NCBI GenBank assembly: GCA_016712315.1
Contig: JADJRG010000024.1
Location: 1 to 55,999, forward strand
Direction of reading: 5' to 3'
Source of the DNA: Nannocystis sp.
Lineage (GTDB): Bacteria; Myxococcota_A; Polyangia; Nannocystales; Nannocystaceae
DNA length: 55,999 nt
Shown here: in pieces, positions 1-10,138 of the stretch
Numbering within the stretch: the first letter of the stretch is position 1
Layout of the letters: each line of letters begins with the position of its first letter
Position numbers and translations under genes: made by a program
The notes under the pieces: generated by a model
Told to the model about the DNA's origin: nothing
Seen by the model: the letters and a program-made list of their open reading frames with translations, nothing else
The model's database searches: none

Positions 1-466
1 ACAACACCTGCGACGCCTTCTGACACCCCTCCGGCCGCATCCTTCCTTTGGTTCGGCGACGACTTCGAGAAGGGCGGCAGCCGCTCGGCGCGCACTGGGT
101 CTTCGGCGGCAACCAGCCGTGGGTCGCCAGCTAGCGACTCCGCAAGAGGCGTGGAACGGCAAGTCCGGGCTGATCACCCACAGCCAGAACCTCCGGGCGG
201 AGGTCACCTCAACTTCCTGATCGCCGGCAACATCTCCTTCTGGCGCCGCGTCAGCTCGAGACCAACTGGGACTCCTCCGCTTCTTCATCGACGGCGCCCA
301 GCAGACCCAGTGGTCGGGCAACCTCGGTTGGGCCCAGCAGAACTACCCGGTCGCCGCCGGCCAGCACACCTTCCGCTGGCAGTACATCAAGGACAACAGC
401 GTCAGCTCGTTCGAGGACGCGGCCTACATCGACGCGATCGTCACCATCGGCGGCGTGCTCCCGTAG
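1..466 (+). pseudogene. C-terminal fragment of a secreted/surface protein (frameshifted)
   Basis: Only the 3' part is in the window and the reading frame must be joined across at least two indels. The readable end contains RFFIDGAQQTQWSGN and TFRWQYIKDNSVSSFEDAA, followed by an Asp/Ile/Val-rich beta strand and a TAG at 464-466. The rhythm of short beta strands with WQY and D-A-YID matches carbohydrate-binding-like or adhesin C-terminal beta-sandwich domains that are common in myxobacterial exported proteins. I cannot name the family. Because the 5' end is missing, signal peptide and anchoring cannot be judged. The breaks may be consensus errors, as in the following genes. Confidence 0.45.
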
Positions 467-584
467 CGCCCCCCGCGTACACCATGAGGGTCTTGCGCAC
501 CCGCGCGCGGCCCTTCCTTAATTGCGCCGGGGGCGCCAATCACCGTCGCTGGCCGCCGCGATCTGTGCTACCTGCATGGCCTCC

Positions 585-1678
585 ATGGCCCTGGCAGTAG
601 GAATCGTCGGCCTCCCCCAACGTCGGCAAATGGACCCTCTTCAACGCCCTCTCGAACGCGGCGCGCAGTCGGCGACTACCCCTTTTGTACGATCGAGCCT
701 AACGTCGGCATGGTTCCGTCCCTGACCCGCGCATGGAGGCGCTGGTCAAGGTCGTCGAGCCCGACAAGATCGTCCCGACAACCATCGAGTTCGTCGACAT
801 CGCTGGCCTCGTCATGGCGCCAGCGAGGGCGAGGGGCTCGGCAACCAGTTCCTCAGCCACATCCGCGCCGTCGACGCGATCGTCCACGTCGTCCGCTGCT
901 TCATCGACGACAACGTCATCCACGTCGGCGGCAAGGTCGGCCCTTGGACGACGTCGACATCATCAACACCGAGCTGATCCTCCGCGACATGCAGTCGGTC
1001 GAGCAGCGCCTCGGCCGCGCCCGCCGCTCCTCCAAGGGCGGCGACAAGGTCGAGCGCCAGGCCATCCTCACCTGCGAGAAGATCCTCGACCAGCTCGGCC
1101 GCGGCGTCACCGTCCGCACGATGACCTCGACGACGCCGACCGCGAGATCTTAGAGCCCCTCACCTGCTCACCGCCAGCCGGTCCTGTACGCGGCCAACGT
1201 CGCCGAGCACCAGCTCGCCGCCGGCCTCGCCGATCCTCTCGTCGCCCCCTCGTCGAGCGCGCCCGCGCCGAGGGTTCTGAGGTCGTCGTGATCTCCGCCG
1301 CGATCGAGGCGGAGATCGCCGACCTCTCCCCGACGAGCGCGCCGAATTTCTCAGCAGCATCGGCGCCGAGGAGCCCGGCCTCGCCCGCCTGATCCGCCAG
1401 GCCTACGCGCTGCTCGAGCTGATCACCTTCTTCACCGCGGGCAAGCAGGAGGTGCGCGCCTGGACGATCCGCCGCGGCACCCTCGCGCCTGGCGCCGCGG
1501 GTAAGATCCACACCGACTTCGAGCGCGGCTTCATCCGCGCCGAGGTCATGCGCTGGAGCGACCTCGTCCAGCTCGGCTCCCGAGGCCGCGGTCAGCGCCA
1601 AGGGGCCTCTTCCGCGTCGAGGGCAAGGAGTACGTGGTGCAAGACGGCGACGTCATGCACTTCCGCTTCAACGTCTGA
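585..1678 (+). pseudogene. ychF: YchF/OLA1-type redox-regulated ATPase, multiply frameshifted
   Basis: Pieces of all three frames join into one YchF: MALAVGIVGLP then NVGK (Walker A) at the start, the switch region FVDIAGLV, HIRAVDAIVHVVRCF in the middle, and a C-terminal TGS-like domain with FERGFIRAEVM. YchF is a translation-associated P-loop NTPase that prefers ATP over GTP and binds ribosomes. The span of 1094 bases is within 2 of the usual 363-codon gene, so the disruption is several small indels and not a deletion. The Walker A serine (GKS) reads Trp here (aaatgg), one base from Ser. Indels sit in C runs, for example before 610. I favour consensus errors, since YchF is nearly universal, but a decayed copy is possible. 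Confidence 0.8.
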
Positions 1679-1725
1679 GGCCTCCGCTGCGCCCGGGGGA
1701 CGTTTCGCGCCCGCCGCATGCGGGT

Positions 1726-1731
1726 TATCCT
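1726..1731 (+). promoter_or_regulatory. TATCCT -10-like hexamer placed for a leaderless start
   Basis: TATCCT lies 6 bases before the ATG at 1738, so a transcript starting at the usual distance would begin at or next to the start codon. The same arrangement recurs at 2424 and 18364. No convincing -35 is seen. Confidence 0.35.
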
Positions 1732-1737
1732 GCGCCC

Positions 1738-2417
1738 ATGTCCGCACGCCGCACGCGCGTCCGGGGCGTCCTCCTGCTCGCCCTCGTTAGCGCCCCTTGG
1801 GTCGCGCAAGACGCCCACGCCAGCCCGTGGGTGGTGCACCTGCGCAGCGCCGTGCCGACCGACGAGGCGATGTCGGAGGCGCAGCGCGAGTACCAGCTCG
1901 GCACGCACGCATACGCGCTCGGCAACTACGACCAAGCTGTCCTCCACTTCGAGCGCAGCTACGAGCTCTCGGATCGCCCCGAGCTGCTCTTCAACATCGG
2001 CCAGTCCTACGCCCAGTGGTACACCCTCAGCGGCGACCCGGCGCAGCTCCGCAAGGCGCGCAAGCTCTTCCAGAACTACATCAAGTTCCTCGACGCCAGC
2101 GAAGGAGACGACGCCGAGGCCCGCGCCGACGCTGAGCGGCGGATCGCCGAGATCGACGCCGAGCTGGCGGCCCTCGCCCCCACGCCGCAGCCGCAGGTCA
2201 CGCCGCCCCCGTAGACGCGCCACCGCCCGCCGAGGCCACAAGCGGCCGCTGCATCGCCGCGGCTGGTTTTGGGGGTCGTCGTCGGCGGCGCCATTGTCAT
2301 CGCCGCCGGGATCACCGCGGGCGTCCTCCTCAGCCGCGACCCCCTTTTGAGCCGGAGCTGGGGATCCTCGGCCGCAGCGGATCCGCCGGCCCCGGCGCCC
2401 CGCTCCTGCGCTCCTGA
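1738..2417 (+). pseudogene. TPR-type exported/membrane protein (frameshifted)
   Basis: The start has a basic, hydrophobic signal-like segment (MSARRTRVRGVLLLALVS) followed by a tetratricopeptide-like pair: EYQLGTHAYALGNYDQAV and ELLFNIGQSYAQWY, which is the common myxobacterial TPR layout ending in NYI-KFLD. A Pro-rich linker then leads to a transmembrane segment rich in V/I/A/G (GVVVGGAIVIAAGITAG). The frame is broken near 2205 (a run of five C), near 2260 and near 2345; joined, it ends at TGA 2415-2417. Such proteins are usually anchored in the envelope with TPRs in the periplasm as a docking surface; no partner is evident. No ribosome site precedes the ATG. Confidence 0.6.
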
Positions 2418-2423
2418 GCCTGT

Positions 2424-2429
2424 TATGGT
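2424..2429 (+). promoter_or_regulatory. TATGGT -10-like hexamer before a GTG start
   Basis: TATGGT ends 7 bases before the GTG at 2437. It matches the placement seen at 1726 and 18364 and could drive a leaderless or nearly leaderless mRNA. Confidence 0.3.
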
Positions 2430-2436
2430 CGGCGCC

Positions 2437-2706
2437 GTGAAGCTCGCCTCCAGCCACGCGCTCCACCCCCAGAGCGGCGCCCGTTACGTCTTTCACCGCC
2501 TCAGCGGGCCGCCCGCCGCGACCTACGAGGCCCTCATCTATAGCGCTGACGGCGCCACGATCCGCGCCCTGCTCACCTGGGACAGCGACGGTCGCCCGCA
2601 GATCGAGCCGGCGATCGCTGATTTGAGCCTGTATGAGCAAGTGATCAAGCTCGCCCGCGCCTTGCGAAGCGACCATCCGGCGCGGCTCACTCGCTGGCGA
2701 GGGTGA
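2437..2706 (+). CDS. Small uncharacterised protein
   Basis: An 89-residue reading frame starting at GTG 2437 (an in-frame ATG lies at 2425). It reads as a compact alpha/beta protein: a Tyr/Phe-rich first half (YVFHRLSG, YEALIYSADG), a strand ALLTWDSDGR, then a helix LSLYEQVIKLARAL and a basic tail. No signal peptide or membrane segment is visible and I do not recognise a family. It follows the TPR gene by 19 bases but has its own -10-like element, so it may be transcribed alone. Alternatively it could be the end of a longer broken frame, because the same frame is open from about 2269. Confidence 0.5.
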   Translation: MKLASSHALHPQSGARYVFHRLSGPPAATYEALIYSADGATIRALLTWDSDGRPQIEPAIADLSLYEQVIKLARALRSDHPARLTRWRG

Positions 2707-2853
2707 GACTGAACACACACGGCGCCTGCGCCGCCGCTGAGTCACGAGAGCCGCCCCAACCCCGAAGTTGACAGCGCGCGCGCAAGAGCACACCGTATCC
2801 TCGATTGCGCTCCAGTAGAGCGAGCGCGCGAACGCAGGCAGAAGAAGAGAAAG

Positions 2854-3357
2854 ATGTCCAAGAAGTACTTTGTTGGTGGCCTCAGTTGGGGCACGACCGA
2901 CGACACCTTGCGCGAGGCGTTTAGCCGGTTCGGTGATGTCGAGAGTGCGAATGTGGTGAATGACCGAGAGACCGGGCGTTCGCGCGGCTTCGGCTTCGTG
3001 ACCTTTGTGAACGACGCTGATGGCGCCACGGCCCAGGCGGCGATGGACGGAGCGACCCTCGACGGTCGTTCGATCCGCGTCAACGAGGCCGAGCAGAAGC
3101 CGGCCCGCGCTGGCGGCGGCGGCGGCGGCGGTCGTAGCTTCGGCGGCGGCGGCGGCGGCGGCGGCGGTCGCAGCGGCGGCGGCGGCGGCGGCGGTTACCG
3201 TGACCGCGACAGCGGCGGCGGCTACGGCGGCGGCGGCGGCTACGACGGCGGCGGCGGCGGCGGCGGCCGTGGCGGTCGCGGCGGCGGCGGCGGCGGCGGC
3301 GGCGGTCGCGGCGGCGGCGGCGGCGGTCGCGGCGGCGGCGGTCGTGGCGGCTACTAA
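2854..3357 (+). CDS. Glycine-rich RRM RNA-binding protein
   Basis: Residues 1-80 form one RNA recognition motif with RNP2 YFVGGLSW and RNP1 RGFGFVTF, both aromatic positions intact. The remaining ~85 residues are almost entirely Gly with Arg, Tyr and Ser (RGG/GGY-type). This is the layout of cold-inducible Rbp proteins of cyanobacteria and myxobacteria, which bind single-stranded RNA and act in cold adaptation or mRNA handling; the low-complexity tail may promote condensation. RBS AGAAAG precedes the ATG. The gene is unbroken despite a GGC-repeat tail, and a strong intrinsic terminator follows. Confidence 0.9.
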   Translation: MSKKYFVGGLSWGTTDDTLREAFSRFGDVESANVVNDRETGRSRGFGFVTFVNDADGATAQAAMDGATLDGRSIRVNEAEQKPARAGGGGGGGRSFGGGGGGGGGRSGGGGGGGYRDRDSGGGYGGGGGYDGGGGGGGRGGRGGGGGGGGGRGGGGGGRGGGGRGGY

Positions 3358-3385
3358 GCGTTCACGCTGAGCCGGACCCCGAAGG

Positions 3386-3418
3386 GGCCTGGGTCGATGA
3401 CCCGGGCCTCTTTTTTTT
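3386..3418 (+). terminator. Intrinsic terminator after the RRM gene
   Basis: A 10-bp stem (GGCCTGGGTC / GACCCGGGCC, one G-T pair) with a GAT loop is followed within 2 bases by eight T. It ends transcription of the RRM gene before glgC. Confidence 0.9.
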
Positions 3419-3481
3419 GTTTCGTGCCCGTACCTGCGCGGCCATCGCCCCGCGCGGTATCCTGCGCGGCGGAGGATCGGC

Positions 3482-4897
3482 ATGCCCAACAACGTCTCGC
3501 GGACCGTTTGCATGATCATGGCAGGTGGCAAGGGCTCGCGGCTCGGCCCGCTGACCAGCCACCGCTCCAAGCCCTCGGTGCCGTTCGCCGGCCGCTACCG
3601 GATCATCGACTTCGTCCTCTCAATTTTGTCGATCCCGGCTACCGGCGGATCTACGTGCTCACGCAGTACATGGCGTCGAGCCTGATCAAGCACATCAACC
3701 GCAACTGGCACCTCGGCGGGATCAGCCAGTACGTCGAGATCGTGCCCGCGCAGATGCGTATGGGCGAGCACTGGTACCGCGGCACCGCCGACAGCGTCTA
3801 CCAGAACCTCAACCTCGTCCGCGACGCGCGCGCCGAGAACGTCGCCGTCTTCGGCGGCGATCACATTTATAAGTTCGCGATCGACCAGATGGAGGACGCG
3901 CACTTGAGCGCCGCGCCGACCTCACCGTCGCCGCCTTCCCGGTCCCCAAGAGCGAGGCGCATCACTTCGGCGTGATCGAGATCGACGCCGACCAGCGGAT
4001 CATCGGCTTTCAGGAGAAGCCCCAGCGGGACGCCAAGACGATCCCTGGCCGCCCCGACTGGTGCCTCGTCAGCATGGGGAATTATTTCTTCCGCGCTGAG
4101 GTCCTCCAGGACGTGCTCACCGAGGACGCGTATGACGACAGCTCCGCCCACGACTTCGGCAAGAACGTCATCCCCAAGATGGTCGCCGAGGGCCGCCGCG
4201 TCTTCATCTACGACTTCGGCCAGAACGTCGTCCCAGGCGAACCACCTGGCGCCCCGCCCTACTGGCGCGACGTCGGCACCCTCGAGAGTTATTTTCAGGC
4301 CAACATGGAGGTCCGCTCGCGCCTCCCTGCGATCAACCTCTACAACCGTCAATGGCGGATCCGCACCGCCCAGCGCGACTACCCGCCCGCCCGCTTCGTC
4401 CGCCAGGGCGAAGCCCCCACCTCCGAGATCGACGACTCGCTCGTCTGCGAGGGCTCGATCGTCGCCTCTGCGGTGCTCCGCCGCGTCGTGCTCGGCTACG
4501 ACTGCTTCGTCCACGAGGGAAGCGTCATCGAAGACTCCGTGATCCTCTCTGGCTGCAACATCGGCGCGGGCGCTCGCCTCCGCCGCGTCTTGCTCGACAA
4601 GATTGCAGCATCGAGCCTGGCGCCGAGATCGGCCAGGACCTCGAGGCGGACCGCCTCCGCTTCCCCTTCATCACCGAGTCAGGGATCGTCGTCCTCCCCA
4701 AGGGCACCCGCGTGCCCGCCGAGGGCCCCATCGAGCTCGTCCACGACATGGACGTGATCATGCGCAACGACCCCGCCAACCAGGGCCAGCTCGCCGACTT
4801 CAACGGCAAGTACCAAGTCTCCGAGCGCGAGCGCCACAGCTTCGAGTCGGCCGGCCCCCGCTACACCCGCTACGCCGTCAAGAAGGGCCCCGCATGA
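3482..4897 (+). pseudogene. glgC: Glucose-1-phosphate adenylyltransferase (ADP-glucose pyrophosphorylase), frameshifted
   Basis: Makes ADP-glucose from glucose-1-phosphate and ATP, the committed step of bacterial glycogen synthesis. Seen: nucleotidyltransferase signature MAGGKGSRLGPLT, SKPSVPFAGRYRIIDF, YRGTADSVYQNL, GGDHIYK, FQEKP and SMGNYFF, then a C-terminal left-handed beta-helix with hexapeptide-like VIEDSVILSGCNIGAGA. A GGAGG ribosome site precedes ATG 3482. The frame breaks near 3620, near 3905 and near 4600; all other sequence is colinear and full length (about 470 residues). The stop overlaps the glgA start (ATGA), so the two are translationally coupled. The indels most likely are consensus errors. 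Confidence 0.85.
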
Positions 4898-6380
4898 CCC
4901 TCAAGATCGCCCTCATCGCCTCTGAAGCGGTCCCTTGGTGCAAGAGCGGCGGCCTCGCCGACGTCGTCGGCGCCTTGCCGCGCGCGCTCGCTCGGGCCGC
5001 CGCGCCTAAGCCTGTCGAGGTCGCGCTCTTCCTGCCGATGTATCGGCAAGTGCGCCACTTCATCGCTCGCCACGGCCACCAGCTCACCGACACCGGGATC
5101 AGCGCGCGGATCCCCTCGGGGACGGCCACGCCGAGCCGATCCGCCTGCTGCACGCCTACGCCCGCGACGGCGAGTCTGTCTACTGCAGCGACGCCCCGCA
5201 CCGTTACGACCGCGACGGCCTCTACGACGACCACCACCACCGCGCCTTCTGACGACAACGCCCACCGCTACGCGCTGCTCTGCCGCGCCGCGCTCGAGCT
5301 CGCCCCCGCGTCATGGGCGGCCCGCCTGACATCGTGCACGCCCACGACTGGCAAGGCGCGCTCGCCCCGGTCTACCTGCGCACCCGCTACGCCCGCAGCA
5401 TGCCCAAGGCCCGCTCGGTGCTCACAATCCACAACCTCGCCTACCAGGGCGTCTTCGGCGGCGGCCTCGCCGGGCCCCTCGACATCGACGGCGGCATCTT
5501 CCACCCCGACGCCATCGAGTACTATGGCAACCTCAATTTTTTGAAGGGCGGCATGGCCTGCGCTGACGCGGTCACCACCGTCAGCCCCACCTACGCCCGC
5601 GAGATCCGCACCGAGCGCTTTGGTTGCAACCTCGACGGCTTCATCCGCCACCGCGTCCCCGTGCGCGGCATCCTCAACGGCATCGACGCGGAGGAGTGGA
5701 GCCCCGCCGCCGACCCCAGCTTGCCCGCCCGCTTCGACGTCGACCAGCTCGAAGGCAAGGATGTCTGTCGGGACATGCTCGTCGAGGCATCTGGCCTGCG
5801 CCCTCACCCAGGCGAGCCCATGATCGGCGTCGTCACCCGCTTCGCCGGCCAGAAGGGCATCGACCTGATCGGCGACGTCGTCCCTCACCTCCACGACCTC
5901 GGCGCCCGCATGGTCGTCCTCGGCGACGGCGACCCTGGCCTCGAGGACCGCTTCCGCTGGCTCTCTTGGGCCTTCTCGCACCACCTCGCCGTGCGGGTCG
6001 GCTTCGACCCCGCCCTCTCCCGCCGGATCATCGCCGGCTGCGACATCCTCCTCATGCCCAGCCGCTTCGAGCCCTGCGGCCTCACCCAGCTCTACGCGAT
6101 GCGCTACGGCACGGTCCCGGTGGTCCACGCCGTCGGCGGCCTGCGCGACACCGTGCTCGACCCCGGCGACGCCGCCCTCGCCCGCGGCGAAGGCACAGGT
6201 TTTCGCTTCGAGCACCCCACCGTCGAGGGCCTCCACTGGGCGCTCGCTCGCGCCGTCCGCATGTACCGCGAGCGCCCTGAAGGTTGGCGCGCGATCATGC
6301 GAGCCGGCATGCGCCAAGACTTCTCCTGGGCCCGCTCCGCCGCCTCTTACCTCGAGCTCTACGACCACCTCCTCGGCTGA
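4894..6380 (+). pseudogene. glgA: Glycogen synthase (ADP-glucose type, GT5), frameshifted
   Basis: Transfers glucose from ADP-glucose to the growing alpha-1,4-glucan. The N-terminal Rossmann domain has the ADP-glucose site KSGGLADVVGALPRAL and VHAHDWQ; the C-terminal domain has VTRFAGQKGIDL, SRFEPCGLTQLYAMRYGT and VGGLRDTV, the GT-B catalytic region with the retained acidic residue. The frame is broken near 5125, near 5250 and near 5310; from 5313 to the stop it is continuous. Length is normal for GlgA (about 490 residues). Overlaps glgC by 4 bases, giving a two-gene glycogen operon; no branching enzyme or phosphorylase is in the window. Confidence 0.85.
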
Positions 6381-6488
6381 GCGGCGCGCCCTCGCGCGCG
6401 CGGTCGGCACCACAACTTGGACGCGCGATAGGCCCGCTCGCCCCCGGTTTGCGCTCGCACGATCCCGCTGCTACCACCGCCCCCACGC

Positions 6489-9400
6489 ATGGGCACCATC
6501 GCGCCGCTCCCTCTCTTTGATCTTCACGGCCGCCGCCGCCTCCCGCTGCTCCGCGCGATGACCGAGCGCGTGCTCGTCTGCGACGGCGCGATGGGCACGA
6601 TGATCCAGGGCTACGAGCTCACCGCCGAGGATTTTGGCGGCAAGGAGGGCTGCAACGAGCTGCTCGTGGCCACCCGCCCTGACGTCATCCGCCAGATCCA
6701 CGCCGCCTATTTTGAAGCCGGGGCCGACTGCGTCGAGACCGACACCTTCGGCGGCGCCCGCGTCGTGCTCGCCGAGTACGAGCTCGGCGACCGCGCCTAC
6801 GAGCTCAACCGCCTCGCCGCCGCCCTCGCCCGCGAGGTCGCCGATCGCTACAGCACCCCCGAGCGCCCGCGCTTCGTGCTCGGCTCCGTCGGCCCCACCA
6901 CCCGCCTCGTCAGCCTCGGCCACATCAGCTTCGACGAGCTCCTCCTCGGCTTTGAGGAGCAGATCGCCGGCCTCATCGACGGCGGCGTCGACGGCGTCTT
7001 GATCGAGACCGCGCAAGACATCCTCCAGGTCAAGTGCGCCGCGCTCGCCGCCGCCCGCGTCTGCGCCCGCCTCGGCCGCGAGGTCCCCGTGCTCGTCCAG
7101 ATCACCCTCGAGACCACCGGCGCCATGCTCGTCGGCACCGAGATCGCCGCCGCCGTCGCCACCCTCGAGTCCTTGCCCGTCGACGTCATCGGCCTCAACT
7201 GCGCCACCGGCCCCGACCTCATGGTCGAGCACCTGCGCTTCCTCGGCCAGACCACCACCCGCCTCATCAGCGTCCAGCCCAACGCCGGCCTCCCGCAGAA
7301 CGTCGACGGCCGCGCCCACTACCACCTCACCCCCCGCGAGCTCGCCACCTACCAGCGCCGCTTCGCCGGCGAGTTCGGCGCCTCGTTGGTCGGCGGCTGC
7401 TGCGGCACCACCCCCGAGCACACCGCCGCCCTCGCCGACGCCATGCGCGGCCTCACCCCCGCGCCTCGCCCTGATCACTACCCCGCCCACCTCGCCAGCC
7501 TCTACAGCGCCTGTCCCTTAGACCAGGATAATGGCCCCTTGCTCGTCGGCGAGCGCACCAACGCCAACGGCTCCGCCAAGTTCCGCGAGCTCCTCTGAAG
7601 GGAGGACTGGGACGGCGTCGTCGAGCTGGCCAAGGAGCAGGTCGCCGAGGGCGCGCACGTGCTCGACGTCTGCGTCGCCTACGTCGGCCGCGACGAGGCC
7701 CGCGACATGAGCGAGGTCCTGCGCCGCCTCGCCACCGCGATCCCGATCCCGATCATGATCGACACCACCCAGCTCGACGTGCTCGAGGTCGCGCTCAAGC
7801 TGCTCGGTGGCCGCCCGATCATCAACTCGATCAACCTCGAGGACGGCGAGGAGAAGTTCGACAAGATCGCCGCCCTCGCCCGCGACTACGGCGCCGCGCT
7901 CGTCGCCCTCACCATCGACGAGGAGGGCATGGCCAAGGACGCCGCCCGCAAGCTCGCCGTCGCCGCGCGGATCCGCGAGCTCGCCGTCTGCCGTCACGGC
8001 CTCGCCGAGGCCGACCTCGTCTTCGACCCACTCACCTTCACCATCGCCCAGGGCGAAGAGGACAGCCGCCGCCTCGGCCTCGAGACCCTCGAGGGGATCC
8101 GCTTGATCCAAGCCGCCATGCCGGCCGCCCGCACCTTGCTCGGCCTCTCCAACATCTCCTTCGGCCTGCGCCCCTACCCCCGCCAGATCCTAAACTCCGT
8201 CTACCTCGCCGAGGCCCGCGCCCACGGCCTCAGCGGCGCGATCCTCAACGCGAAGAAGATCATCCCCACCCACAAGCTCGACGACGACGACCTCGAGATC
8301 ACCCGCGACCTCATCTACGACCGCCGCCGCGCCGACTACGACCCCCTCTTCGCCTTCATCGAGCGCTTTACTGGCGCCAAGCGGGTCGAGCTCGACCTCG
8401 CCGACGAGGCCCTGATCCCCCTGCCCGAGCGGATCAAGCGGCGGATCGTCGACGGCAACCGCGTCGGCGTCGAGCTGCTCTTGGATGAGGCGCTCCAGCA
8501 CTACCCCGCCCTCGAGATCATCAACCGCTTCCTGCTCGACGGCATGAAGGTCGTCGGCGAGCTCTTCGGCGCCGGCAAGATGCAGCTCCCCTTCGTCCTC
8601 CAGTCCGCCGAGACCATGAAGACCGCCGTGCGCCACCTAGAGCCCCACCTCGCCCGCACCGCCGGCCCTCAGAAGGGCTGCATGGTGCTCGCCACCGTCA
8701 AAGGCGACGTCCACGACATCGGCAAGAACCTCGTCGACATCATCCTCTCCAACAACGGCTACACGGTCATCAACCTCGGGATCAAGCAGCCGATCGAGGC
8801 GATCCTCGCCGCCGCCGAGGCCCACAAGCCCGACGTCATCGGCATGAGCGGCCTCTTAGTCAAGAGCACCGTCGTGATGAAGGAGAACCTCGCCCGCATG
8901 CGCGAGCTCGGCTGGCGCCAGCCCGTGATCTGCGGCGGCGCCGCCCTCACCCGCGGCTACGTCGATCATGACCTGCAAGCCGCCTACGCCGGCCCTCAAC
9001 CCGCCGCCGAGGCCGCCGCCGAGGGCGAAGGCGACGCCCACAACAACCGCCAAGCCCCTGACGCCCGCCCCAAGTCCCAGGTGTTTTATGCAAAAGACGC
9101 CTTCGAAGGCCTCGCCCTGATGGACGAGCTCTGCGGCCACGTGCCCGCGCCAGAGCGTCGCCTCACCGCCCCACGCCGCCACAAGGCCTACCGCCAGACC
9201 ACCCAAGAGGAGTGGGCAGCCCAGCTCGAGCGCGCCATGAGCACCTACGTGCGCTCCGCCGTGCCGCCCGCGGCCCGCACCCCAAAGCCCCCTTCTGGGG
9301 CGCCCGCGTCGTCGACGAGGCCGCCCTCAGCCTCGGCGAGATCTTCCGCTACATCAACAAGAAGGCCCTCTTCGTCGGCCAGTGGCAGTACCGCCGCGGC

Positions 9401-10079
9401 GCCCTCTCCGAGGACGAATACGAGGCGCTGCTCGCCACCGAGGCCGAGGTCAAGTTCAAGCGCTGGAGCGAGCGCGCGATCGCCGAAAAGCTGTTAAAAC
9501 CCGCCGTCGTCTACGGCTACTACCCCTGCAACGCCGACCACAACCAGCTCCTGATCTTCGACCCCATCGACCAGCGCGAGGTGATCGAGCGGATCACCTT
9601 CCCCCGCCAGCTCGACAAGCGCCGCCTCTGCATCGCCGACTATTTTAAGGGCGTACGCAGCGGCGAGCGCGACGTCATCGCCATGACCTGCGTGACCATG
9701 GGCGCCGTCGCCACCGAGCACTGCCAAACGATGTTCGGCAGCGACCATTATGACGACTACCTCCACTTTTACGGCCTCGGCGTCGAGGCCGCCGAGGGCC
9801 TCGCCGAGCTCTGGCACAAACGAGTCCGCCGCGAGCTCGACATCGCCCACCTCGACGCCACCGACATCAAGGGCCTCTTTAAGCAACAATACCAGGGCTC
9901 CCGCTACTCCTTCGGCTACCCCGCCTGCCCCCCGCCTCGAGGACCAAGAGGTCCTCTTTCGCCTCTTACAACCCGAGCGGATCGGCGTCTCCCTCACCGA
10001 GGGTCACCAGCTCGTCCCCGAGCAGTCGACCAGCGCCATCATCATCCACCACCCCGAAGCCCGCTATTTTAATATTTAG
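6489..10079 (+). pseudogene. metH: Cobalamin-dependent methionine synthase with an in-frame TGA and two frameshifts
   Basis: Transfers a methyl group from methyl-tetrahydrofolate through B12 to homocysteine. All modules are present in order: homocysteine domain (CDGAMGTMIQ, zinc ligands in LNCATGP and GGCCGTT near residues 237 and 303), pterin domain (GERTNANGS to PIMIDTTQ), cobalamin cap and binding domain with the axial His in GDVHDIGKN (near 8714), and the C-terminal SAM reactivation domain (RRLCIADYFK, GSDHYDDYLHFYG). An in-frame TGA lies at 7596-7598 right after KFRELL, with the frame continuing unchanged; frameshifts lie near 9290 and near 9940. An in-frame ATG at 6558 is an alternative start. 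Length is normal once joined. Confidence 0.9.
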
Positions 10080-10138
10080 TCCCACTCCGCGCATCACCTT
10101 AATTACTTTCATAACGATCAAACGCTCACCCCACACGC

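Noticed and set aside
2768..2801. TTGACA followed by TATCCT upstream of the RRM gene
   Set aside because: The spacer is 22 bases, well beyond the usual 16-18, so I did not list it as a promoter.
1546..3570. A very long Ala/Arg-rich minus-strand frame
   Set aside because: It lies antisense to ychF, the TPR gene and the Gly-rich RRM gene; its Ala runs are the complement of GGC repeats.
5268..6413. Long minus-strand frame opposite glgA
   Set aside because: Asp/Glu/Ala/Val-rich shadow of a GC-rich gene with clear GlgA motifs on the other strand; similar shadows occur opposite metH and the methylase-helicase.
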